From CAXBPY01 sp003455275 (GTDB lineage Bacteria; Bacteroidota; Bacteroidia; Chitinophagales; UBA10324), in the NCBI GenBank assembly GCA_963977675.1, contig CAXBPY010000075.1, forward strand, positions 1-12,162: a stretch of DNA of 12,162 bases. The letters are read 5' to 3'. This document shows, in pieces, positions 1 to 6,389 of this stretch (position 1 is its first letter; every line of letters begins with the position of its first letter). Below the pieces are notes generated by a model, which was given only the letters and a program-made list of their open reading frames with translations, was not told the origin of the DNA and searched no databases. Both the position numbers and the translations under genes were made by a program.

Positions 1-11
1 AGAAAATATTT

Positions 12-428
12 TTACTGACGCTGAAGAGTATAAGCTCTTCCGTTGCTTACATCTGTTGCAACCACTTTATCCGTTTCCGTAAAATCCAACCGCACACTCC
101 CAATGTTACTTCCGCTTGAACTGTCAGGCGTAATCGTGAGCACATCATCGTTCATCACCCAGGTAAAGTTTACATTCTGACTGAGTGAACCAAGCGTTAG
201 CGTGTAAAGCCCGGAACATGGCTCATCTTTTTTCTTGCAGTCATCAAATCGGTATTTTAGTATGTAACCAAAAGCCAGTGCTGTTGAAATAGTATCATCA
301 GTTGATGAAATCACACTCCAGGTTGTGCCTGATAAATTCTTTCTGAATTTAGCTTCCTTGCTGCACGATGCAAGAAAAAACACTGCAATTACGAGCAGAA
401 TAGTTCCGCTGAAAATTTTTTTACTCAT
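12..428 (-). CDS. Small lipoprotein, possibly lipocalin-like
   Basis: A 138-residue secreted lipoprotein of unknown function. The N-terminus has a basic start (MSKK), a hydrophobic stretch at about residues 8-20 and a lipobox L19-A20-S21-C22, so Cys22 should be lipidated and the protein anchored in a membrane facing the periplasm or surface. The mature part begins with a Leu-Ser-Gly-Thr-x-Trp pattern and continues as alternating beta-type segments ending near TDKVVATDVSNGRAYTLQRQ. This resembles the small lipocalin-like lipoproteins common in Bacteroidota, but the assignment is by pattern only. Cys64 and Cys71 could form a disulfide. The ATG at 426-428 fits the signal peptide. The gene is divergent from the GH3 gene across a 168-bp spacer. 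A near match to the Bacteroidota -7 element (CATATTTG, minus strand, 463-456) lies upstream, but I see no TTG at the expected distance, so I do not call a promoter. Confident as a lipoprotein, low confidence on fold. Confidence 0.85.
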   Translation of the reverse strand: MSKKIFSGTILLVIAVFFLASCSKEAKFRKNLSGTTWSVISSTDDTISTALAFGYILKYRFDDCKKKDEPCSGLYTLTLGSLSQNVNFTWVMNDDVLTITPDSSSGSNIGSVRLDFTETDKVVATDVSNGRAYTLQRQ

Positions 429-596
429 GTCTGTTTAATTTATTTTTTGTTTCGCCAAATATGATTTCTCGAATGAAAAGATTCTGAAAACCGGATTCAA
501 TTTTTTCAAAAAAAACTTTTACCTCCATCCAGATTTTAAGACAAGAAATTTTTTTCTTTCAGAAAAAATATATCTTGCTCACTCTAAAAATTGCGG

Positions 597-2126
597 ATGA
601 GTTATTTCGGCTCCATAGTCAACTGGTTTGTGAGGCAGCGCTTCCATGATGTGCGCTTCATGTTGGAGCATCCGTATCAAATGCAGGAAATGCTTTTTCA
701 CCAATTGGTGCAGCGCGCTGTTTACACTGAATGGGGAAAACTGCATCTCTACCATGAGATAAAATCATTCGACGATTTCCGTGCTCGCGTTCCCATTCAG
801 GATTATGATTCACTGAAGCCGTGGATCAACCGTATCATGACCGGCGAACAAAATGTGCTGTGGGATTCGGAGATCCGTTGGTTTGCAAAATCATCGGGCA
901 CTACTTCTGATAAAAGCAAATTCATTCCGGTGAGCACCGAAGCAATTGAAGAGTGCCATTACAAAGGCGCACTCGATTTGCTATCTGCTTACAGCTTTCT
1001 GAAAGAAGACACAAAAATTTTCAGCGGTAAGGGACTCATCATTGGCGGAAGTCATCAGGTAAATTCTTTCAACCAAAGCACGAGCTATGGCGACCTGAGC
1101 GCGGTGCTGCTGCAGAACATGAGCATCTTCGCTCATCTCTATCGCACACCGCAACTATCTATTGCGCTCATGGATGAGTGGGAACAAAAAATTGAAGCAC
1201 TCGCGCGCACTACGGTGAATGAAGATGTTACTAACATTTCCGGAGTGCCTACATGGACAATGATTCTGATAAAAAGATTGTTTGAAATTTCAGGTAAAGA
1301 AAATCTGCGCGATATCTGGAAAAATCTTGAGCTCTACATTCACGGTGGTGTGAGTTTCACTCCGTATCGTGAGCAGTTTCAATCACTCATTCGCGGCGAA
1401 GGAATGAATTACTACCAGAGCTACAATGCATCAGAAGGATTTTTTGCATTTCAATTCGGAACCCGCGATGATGATATGGTGCTTCACCTGAACAACGGAA
1501 TCTTCTATGAGTTTATTCCGTTGCACGAGTTAGGAAAAGAAAAACCGAAAACACTTTTACTCGATGAAGTAACGACTGATGAAAACTATGCACTGCTCAT
1601 TTCCACCAACAGCGGATTGTGGCGCTACATGGTAGGAGATACCATTCGCTTCACTTCTGTTCGCCCGTTCAAAATAAAAGTGACCGGAAGAGTGAAGCAG
1701 TTCATCAATGCGTTTGGTGAAGAAGTGATCTCTGATAACGCCGACAATGCAATTGCAGAAGCATGCAGAATTTCAAATGCAGTGGTGAAGGATTACACAG
1801 TTGCTCCGGTTTATCTTTCAGTGGGAGAGCAGGGTTGTCATGAATGGCTGATTGAATTTGATCGTGAGCCGGAAAATATTTTTCACTTCACGGAGCATCT
1901 TGATAAATCATTGCGCAATCTGAATTCTGATTACGATGCAAAGCGATACAAGGACATTGCACTAAAACTTCCGCTGGTTCATTCGCTTCCGAAAAATTCT
2001 TTCTATAACTGGCTGAAGCGAAAAGGAAAACTCGGCGGTCAGCACAAAGTGCCGCGCCTCAGCAACGACCGTTATTATGCGGATGATATTCTTTCGATGG
2101 TGAGAGTGGGAGAAGAAGTTATTTAA
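597..2126 (+). CDS. GH3 family acyl-adenylate/amide synthetase (GH3 auxin-responsive promoter family)
   Basis: A 509-residue member of the GH3 superfamily, enzymes of the ANL adenylating fold. Plant members activate a carboxylic acid such as indole-acetate or jasmonate with ATP and transfer it to an amino acid. The substrate of bacterial members is generally unknown. Three ATP/AMP-binding motifs are visible: SSGTTSDKSKFIP at residues 99-111, YNASEG at 276-281 and GLWRYMVGDTIRF at 340-352. These are followed by KVTGRVKQFINAFGEEV (361-377), where the C-terminal lid domain begins. Length suits the family. No signal peptide, so probably cytoplasmic. The start is taken at ATG 597; a TTG two codons upstream (591) is in frame but less likely. 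No Shine-Dalgarno is seen and the upstream bases are A-rich, as is usual in Bacteroidota. The 3' end overlaps the convergent SDR gene by 8 bp, so neither gene has room for its own terminator. Family confident, reaction not established. Confidence 0.93.
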   Translation: MSYFGSIVNWFVRQRFHDVRFMLEHPYQMQEMLFHQLVQRAVYTEWGKLHLYHEIKSFDDFRARVPIQDYDSLKPWINRIMTGEQNVLWDSEIRWFAKSSGTTSDKSKFIPVSTEAIEECHYKGALDLLSAYSFLKEDTKIFSGKGLIIGGSHQVNSFNQSTSYGDLSAVLLQNMSIFAHLYRTPQLSIALMDEWEQKIEALARTTVNEDVTNISGVPTWTMILIKRLFEISGKENLRDIWKNLELYIHGGVSFTPYREQFQSLIRGEGMNYYQSYNASEGFFAFQFGTRDDDMVLHLNNGIFYEFIPLHELGKEKPKTLLLDEVTTDENYALLISTNSGLWRYMVGDTIRFTSVRPFKIKVTGRVKQFINAFGEEVISDNADNAIAEACRISNAVVKDYTVAPVYLSVGEQGCHEWLIEFDREPENIFHFTEHLDKSLRNLNSDYDAKRYKDIALKLPLVHSLPKNSFYNWLKRKGKLGGQHKVPRLSNDRYYADDILSMVRVGEEVI

Positions 2127-2937
2127 AAGGAGAATCCGCTTCCTTCGAAATTGTATTGTAAGCAAGGCGGTCAACCAGTTTAGGAAAAAACTTCGAGAGA
2201 AAAACAGTGAGCTTGCCTTGAGTAGTGAGAATAACTGTGCGTTTTCTTTTCTTCACTCCGTTCACAATGTGCTTTGCAACTTCTTCAGAAGTCATGAGTT
2301 TGTTTTCTGAAAGTGGAGTATCGCCTTGCGGCTTGCCTTCTTTGTTCAGTGCGGTTTTCCGAATGTTTGATTGCGTGTAACCAGGGCAGCAAATCATCAC
2401 ATGCAAATTCTTTTTCTGATTTTCATTTCGAAGCGCGCCGAGAAATCCCTGCATCGCAAACTTGGAAGCAGAGTAACCGGTGCGTCCGGGTAATCCAACA
2501 TAACCGGCTATGGAACTCACGCCCACAATACTTCCATGGTTTTTCAAAATCTCCGGCAGCGCATACTTGGTGCAGAAAACAGTTCCCCAGAAATTAATAT
2601 CCATTAATTGTTTTATCACGCTCACATCAGTTTCGTTGAACACAGCGCGCATACTCACGCCTGCATTTGCAATCAGCACATCAATTTTTCCGAAGCGGGA
2701 AATAGTTTCTGAAATAATTTTTTTGCAGTCGCTCTCCACACTCACATCCGAAACCACTTCAAGAATTTCTGCTGAATATTTTTTTCTGATTTCATAAGCA
2801 GCAGCGGAAAGGTTTGCTGCATTTCTTCCGGTCATCACCACTTTGCATTTCTCTTTTGCAAATTCCTCAGCACACGCTTTCCCGATTCCGGAGGAAGCAC
2901 CGGTGATAATGACAACTTTGTTTTTCAAATCACTCAT
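2119..2937 (-). CDS. SDR family oxidoreductase
   Basis: A 272-residue short-chain dehydrogenase/reductase of the classical type, NAD(P)H-dependent and probably acting on a keto or hydroxy group of a lipid-like or small substrate. The Rossmann glycine motif TGASSGIG is at residues 12-19. Arg38 just after the second strand (TGRN) suggests NADP preference, by inference. The adenine-site Asp64, NAG at 91-93 and the catalytic tetrad Asn115, Ser142, Tyr155 and Lys159 (YSASK) are all present, so the enzyme should be active. The tail is longer and more basic than in minimal SDRs (KKRKR at about 229-233, then a hydrophobic LTVFLSKFFPKLVDRL segment). This recalls DHRS7-like or YqjQ-like members that associate with membranes. 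It starts at ATG 2937 and its stop lies inside the last codons of the convergent GH3 gene. Convergence gives no evidence of a shared pathway. Substrate unknown. Confidence 0.93.
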   Translation of the reverse strand: MSDLKNKVVIITGASSGIGKACAEEFAKEKCKVVMTGRNAANLSAAAYEIRKKYSAEILEVVSDVSVESDCKKIISETISRFGKIDVLIANAGVSMRAVFNETDVSVIKQLMDINFWGTVFCTKYALPEILKNHGSIVGVSSIAGYVGLPGRTGYSASKFAMQGFLGALRNENQKKNLHVMICCPGYTQSNIRKTALNKEGKPQGDTPLSENKLMTSEEVAKHIVNGVKKRKRTVILTTQGKLTVFLSKFFPKLVDRLAYNTISKEADSPFK

Positions 2938-2956
2938 GCGGACGAAAGTAATAGTA

Positions 2957-3021
2957 GTTCATTAGTTTCCCGATTAGTCGGGATTTCACTGTGTTCAATA
3001 TTGGTTCATTAGTTCATTGGT
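2957..3021. repeat. Degenerate short direct repeats in the SDR/ribH spacer
   Basis: The spacer between the divergent SDR and ribH genes contains the 11-mer GTTCATTAGTT twice (2957-2967 and 3004-3014) and a third diverged copy GTTCATTGGT directly after (3012-3021). Further right (about 3031-3056) is a pyrimidine-rich stretch with repeated CTTCGG/CTTCCG/CTTCC units. These read as decayed short-period repeats. No open reading frame in the stretch looks like a gene, and I see no FMN riboswitch before ribH. Confidence 0.5.
2969..2982. other. Small perfect hairpin CCCGA-TTAG-TCGGG
   Basis: Five perfect base pairs (CCCGA at 2969-2973 with TCGGG at 2978-2982) close a 4-base loop (TTAG). It lies between two copies of the GTTCATTAGTT repeat and in the 5' region of both the SDR gene (minus) and ribH (plus). 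No U-tract follows on either strand, so it does not look like an intrinsic terminator. It may be a fragment of a dispersed palindrome or a transcript-leader hairpin; the role is unknown. Confidence 0.35.
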
Positions 3022-3078
3022 AATTCATCCTTCCAACTTCGGCCTTCCGTCTTCCATCTCTTTTGTTTTCTTTGCTTC

Positions 3079-3570
3079 ATGTCATCTAAGAAAAAAAATC
3101 TTTCCGCTTACAACCCAGACGAAATTCCTTCCGGAAAAAAATTTCGGTTTGCGATTGCTTGTGCAGAATGGAACAGCGAAATCACCAATGGATTATTGCA
3201 GGGCTGTTTAGAAACTTTGAAGAAGCATGGCGTTGCTGAAAAAAATATTTCAGTTGTTCATGTTCCCGGAAGCTTTGAATTGAGTTACGCTTGCAACCAA
3301 CTCGCAGCAGCAAAAAAGTTTGATGCTGTGATTGCTATCGGCTGCATCATTGAAGGAGAAACGCGGCACTTCGAATTCATAGCAAACGCAGTAGCGAATG
3401 GAATTACTCAATTAAATATTTCTCAAGACACTCCTGTAATTTTTGGTGTGCTCACTCCATCATCACAACAACAGGCAATTGACCGCACAGGCGGCAAGTA
3501 CGGAAACAAAGGAGTTGAAGCCGCCATTACTGCTCTTAAAATGATTTCACAGTTCAAAAAGAAGAAATGA
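3079..3570 (+). CDS. ribH: 6,7-dimethyl-8-ribityllumazine synthase
   Basis: Cytoplasmic enzyme of 163 residues that condenses 5-amino-6-ribitylamino-uracil with 3,4-dihydroxy-2-butanone 4-phosphate to lumazine, the penultimate step of riboflavin synthesis. Family members assemble as pentamers or 60-mer capsids. Visible signatures are the substrate-ring contact WN at 31-32, VPGSFE at 62-67, and the phosphate/catalytic loop GCIIEGETRHFE at 88-99 with the catalytic His97. Also present are PVIFGVLT at 119-126 and the phosphate-binding DRTGGKYGNKG with Arg136. Length is typical, with a short basic N-terminal extension and a Lys-rich tail. The ATG at 3079 is chosen because it directly precedes the conserved part with a normal-length N-terminus; a longer frame from 3017 is an overlapping artefact. 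No other rib genes are adjacent, so it sits apart from a riboflavin operon here. The next gene on the same strand is 82 bp downstream. Confidence 0.97.
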   Translation: MSSKKKNLSAYNPDEIPSGKKFRFAIACAEWNSEITNGLLQGCLETLKKHGVAEKNISVVHVPGSFELSYACNQLAAAKKFDAVIAIGCIIEGETRHFEFIANAVANGITQLNISQDTPVIFGVLTPSSQQQAIDRTGGKYGNKGVEAAITALKMISQFKKKK

Positions 3571-3652
3571 TATTTTAGATTTAAGATTTCAGAGTTGAGA
3601 TTATTTTATGATTTCTGATTTTCACCTTTCACCCTTCACTTTTCACCACTAA
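3571..3652. repeat. Low-complexity spacer between ribH and the MBL gene
   Basis: The 82-bp spacer is built from near-repeats: first A/T-rich units of the type GATTT/GATTTC, then a pyrimidine run of CACCTTT, CACCCTT and CACTTTT units (about 3622-3650) ending just before the ATG of the MBL gene. No hairpin with a U-tract is seen after ribH, so read-through into the next gene is possible. It resembles the decayed repeats upstream of ribH. Confidence 0.4.
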
Positions 3653-4486
3653 ATGAAACTCCACACCATAGACACCGGCTACTTCAAACTCGATGGTGGC
3701 GCCATGTTTGGAGTAGTTCCGAAAACAATATGGAAAGACATCAATCCCTCTGACGATAGAAACCTCTGCACCTGGGCCATGCGTTGCCTGCTGGTTGAAG
3801 AAGGAAATCGTTTGGTGTTGATTGATTGCGGACTCGGAAACAAACAAAGTGAAAAGTTTTTCAGTTACTACGAACCACACGGAGAAGATTCATTGGAAAA
3901 ATCATTGAAGAAAAATGGATTTGATTTCAGCGACATCACCGATGTGTTTCTCACTCACCTGCATTTCGATCATTGCGGAGGCGCAGTGAAACGGGAAGGA
4001 GAAAAACTTTTACCTGCATTTCCGAATGCAACTTACTGGAGTCATGAAAAGCATTGGGAGTGGGCAGTGAAACCAAACTCGCGCGAGCGCGCAAGTTTTC
4101 TGAAAGAAAATATTCTTCCAATTCAAGAGAGTGGTCAATTAAAATTTGTTAATGACGGCGAAGAAATTTTCTCTGGCTTCTCAAATATTACTGTGTATGG
4201 TCACACAGAAGCAATGATGCTTCCGAAGATTTCTGTGAATGGAAATACACTTGTGTATATGGCTGATTTGATTCCTTCTGCCGGTCATCTTCCTGTCGCG
4301 TATGTGATGGCTTATGATGTGCGCCCGCTCATTACGCTTACCGAGAAAGAAAAATTTCTGAACGAAGCAATGCAGAACAATTACATTTTGTTTTTCGAAC
4401 ACGACCGGACAATTGAAGCGTGCTCACTTCATCAAACAGAAAGGGGAATTAAGATGAAGGAAGAGATTAAAGTGAAAGACTTGTAG
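3653..4486 (+). CDS. MBL-fold metallo-hydrolase
   Basis: A 277-residue metallo-beta-lactamase-fold hydrolase with a complete dinuclear metal site. The signature THLHFDHCGG is at 101-110 (His102, His104, Asp106, His107), His184 is in YGHTEAM, Asp205 in YMADL and His250 in FFEHD. The hydrophobic LVLIDCGLG strand-loop at 54-62 is the usual first-sheet motif. The arrangement and length resemble the lactonase/AiiA-like and related hydrolase branch. Lactonase, phosphodiesterase or other esterase activity cannot be told apart from sequence. No signal peptide, so presumed cytoplasmic. The ATG at 3653 is preceded by pyrimidine-rich DNA without a Shine-Dalgarno. It follows ribH by 82 bp and its TAG stop is 6 bp from the end of the convergent ArsC-like gene. 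Fold confident, substrate unknown. Confidence 0.92.
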   Translation: MKLHTIDTGYFKLDGGAMFGVVPKTIWKDINPSDDRNLCTWAMRCLLVEEGNRLVLIDCGLGNKQSEKFFSYYEPHGEDSLEKSLKKNGFDFSDITDVFLTHLHFDHCGGAVKREGEKLLPAFPNATYWSHEKHWEWAVKPNSRERASFLKENILPIQESGQLKFVNDGEEIFSGFSNITVYGHTEAMMLPKISVNGNTLVYMADLIPSAGHLPVAYVMAYDVRPLITLTEKEKFLNEAMQNNYILFFEHDRTIEACSLHQTERGIKMKEEIKVKDL

Positions 4487-4492
4487 TATTTT

Positions 4493-4840
4493 CTATTTGA
4501 GAAATTCAATTGCTTTCTCTATCGGTCTGCCGATGATTGCCTTGTTACCTCTTATTAATATCGGGCGCTCAATCAGTATCGGATGCTGTGTAAGGATTTT
4601 AACCCACTGCGCTTCTGATATTTTCTTTCCTTCAAAGTTCCCCTTGTAAACAGGTTCTTTCTTCCGCACTAATTCTTCTGCTTTCATTCCAAGCATCTTC
4701 AATAATTCTTTCAACTCTTTTTCAGTTGGAACTTCTTCAAGATATTCTATCAACTGAATTTCATCATCTGTGTTTTTCTTAATCTCTTTAAGAGTAGTGA
4801 TACAGGTTGCGCAGTTGGGCTTAAAATAAATTTTCAACAT
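4493..4840 (-). CDS. ArsC/Spx-family (thioredoxin-fold) reductase
   Basis: A 115-residue protein of the ArsC family, small thioredoxin-fold proteins including glutaredoxin-linked arsenate reductases and the Spx and YffB-type relatives. The N-terminal active-site strand and loop read FKPNCATC, giving Cys10 and Cys13 as a CxxC pair. Three arginines lie where the Escherichia coli plasmid ArsC has Arg60, Arg94 and Arg107: here Arg59 (LVRKKE), Arg92 (ERPIL) and Arg105 (GRP). The oxyanion-binding set therefore appears intact, which favours reductase activity over a purely regulatory Spx role. The second Cys makes a CxxC thiol-disulfide mechanism possible too. No arsR, arsB or acr3 gene is nearby, so a role in arsenic resistance is not supported by context. 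It could be a downstream member of the minus-strand surface-protein unit (60-bp gap), but function does not suggest it. Start ATG at 4840. Confidence 0.9.
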   Translation of the reverse strand: MLKIYFKPNCATCITTLKEIKKNTDDEIQLIEYLEEVPTEKELKELLKMLGMKAEELVRKKEPVYKGNFEGKKISEAQWVKILTQHPILIERPILIRGNKAIIGRPIEKAIEFLK

Positions 4841-4900
4841 GATGCAAATAAAAGAAGCGAAGAAAAAATCTCCCCTCCCTTCAATTATTTTATGAGAAAA

Positions 4901-6364
4901 CTATTGCTTCACCATCATGAGATTCATGATCTGTCTATCCGATGTAATGCGCAAAACATAAACACCCGGAGCAAGATCTCTTGTAATCACAAATTCATTT
5001 TCTCCCGTTGAAATTTTTTGTTCAATAACCTGGCCTTGCATACTCAGGAGTTCAATCTTAACACCTGCGAAAATATTTCTCAGCAGAAAATATTCTGAGA
5101 ACGGATTGGGATAAACGGTGATGCCGGAATTATTCAACGACAAAATTCCGTTGCCGGTGTAGTTGAAAGCTGATGATTCAGCATGACACCCGTTAGCATC
5201 AGTTACTACAATAGTGTAATTACCCGAAAGCCAGGTGGCATCATAAGTTGAATTGGTTGCGCCGTTAATTTCTGTTCCTTCAAAATACCACTGATATGAA
5301 ATTGCACCGGATGGACTGGCAGTAAGCACTGAACCGGATTGTGAAATGGAGACCACCGGAGGAGTTAATACAACCACGCTTGCATAGCTTCTTCCAACGC
5401 AACCATTGCTTATGGAAATACATGTATAGGTAGTTGTAGAAGTTGGTGACAGAAAAACTGAATCACCGGTGATACCACCGGGAATCCAATTGTAATTGGG
5501 TGACGGGCTACCGGAAGCAACACCAAGAGCGGAATCTCCTGCACAAATAGAATCCGGTAAAATGGTTGTTGCAAAAACTGGCGTGTCAATCACTGCCACA
5601 GTAACTGAATCAGTGGCAGTGCATCCGTTTGCATCAGTTCCCGTAACATGATAAGTATTTGTTGCTACAGGTTGGAAAGGAATTCCATCAGTAACTCCGC
5701 TATCCCATGTGTAGGTCAATGCGCCACTACCTGTAAAAACAACCGCAAGTCCTTCGCATATGGAAGTAGAATTTGCATTCGCTATCACAACCGGCGGTGT
5801 GCAATTCGGAATCACATTCACATTAAAATCTTTTGACTCTGCTTGCCCTGTAGTAAGACACGGGTTGTTAGCATTCATTACATTGTATTGAACTCTCACC
5901 CTCATGCGATGAATACCCGCAGATATGCCGGCAGGAATTGTTATTGATGCAGTTGAAGTCAGTCCGCCCCCGGCTACAAGAAACATATTGGCAGCAATGT
6001 TTTCTACGAAAGGGGTTGCATCGTTCAGTGTGTTGTTGTTATTCCAATCAACCCAAACATTGAAATAAGTATCGTAAGTATTTCCTTCACGACTCACGCT
6101 AAGTGTGTAAGTGTTTCCTTCCACCACATCACCGGTGTAATTAGTGTTGAAATAATAGGGAGAAGTTGAAACACATGCTCCTCCTGTGTAAGAAAAAGTT
6201 GAGCCGGCGCCGGTATAGGAAACATCTGTGATCCAAAAATCATTTAGCCCGAACGCACATGCCGAAAAGCCACCGCTTGGTGTGCAGTATTGCGCATTTA
6301 CAAATGAATGATTCACGACCAAAAAAATTGTGATGATGAATAAGCGCGTGAAAGTTTTTTTCAT
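4901..6364 (-). CDS. GEVED domain, T9SS-sorted surface protein
   Basis: A 487-residue secreted protein. Residues 1-24 form a signal peptide (MKKTF, hydrophobic core, likely cleavage after VNA) and the mature part starts QYCTPS. Residues 25-187 match the GEVED domain by pattern: an initial YCTPS, a VWVDWNNNN loop at 103-111 that probably binds calcium, ITIPAGISAG at 141-150, and RMRVRV followed by a QAESKDFNV end strand. Two Ig/PKD-like modules follow, with Cys203-Cys248 and Cys274-Cys322 pairs that are probably disulfides. A third module (about 336-403) has YQWYFEGTEINGATNSTY. The final ~75 residues (ITVYPNPFSEYF to MMVKQ) are a type A T9SS sorting domain, which would be recognised for outer-membrane export and cell-surface attachment or release. 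The start is 25 bp after the stop of the upstream surface-protein gene, so co-transcription is likely. Its last two modules are related to those of that neighbour. Role (adhesion, matrix or carbohydrate binding) is not evident. Confidence 0.9.
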   Translation of the reverse strand: MKKTFTRLFIITIFLVVNHSFVNAQYCTPSGGFSACAFGLNDFWITDVSYTGAGSTFSYTGGACVSTSPYYFNTNYTGDVVEGNTYTLSVSREGNTYDTYFNVWVDWNNNNTLNDATPFVENIAANMFLVAGGGLTSTASITIPAGISAGIHRMRVRVQYNVMNANNPCLTTGQAESKDFNVNVIPNCTPPVVIANANSTSICEGLAVVFTGSGALTYTWDSGVTDGIPFQPVATNTYHVTGTDANGCTATDSVTVAVIDTPVFATTILPDSICAGDSALGVASGSPSPNYNWIPGGITGDSVFLSPTSTTTYTCISISNGCVGRSYASVVVLTPPVVSISQSGSVLTASPSGAISYQWYFEGTEINGATNSTYDATWLSGNYTIVVTDANGCHAESSAFNYTGNGILSLNNSGITVYPNPFSEYFLLRNIFAGVKIELLSMQGQVIEQKISTGENEFVITRDLAPGVYVLRITSDRQIMNLMMVKQ

Positions 6365-6389
6365 GACAATGATTTTTGTTAAGCAGAAT

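Noticed and set aside
2969..2982. Intrinsic terminator at the CCCGA/TCGGG hairpin
   Set aside because: It lies between two divergent gene starts, not at a gene end, and no U-tract follows on either strand.
2938..3078. FMN riboswitch upstream of ribH
   Set aside because: The spacer is only about 140 bp of simple repeats and shows none of the conserved FMN-aptamer segments.
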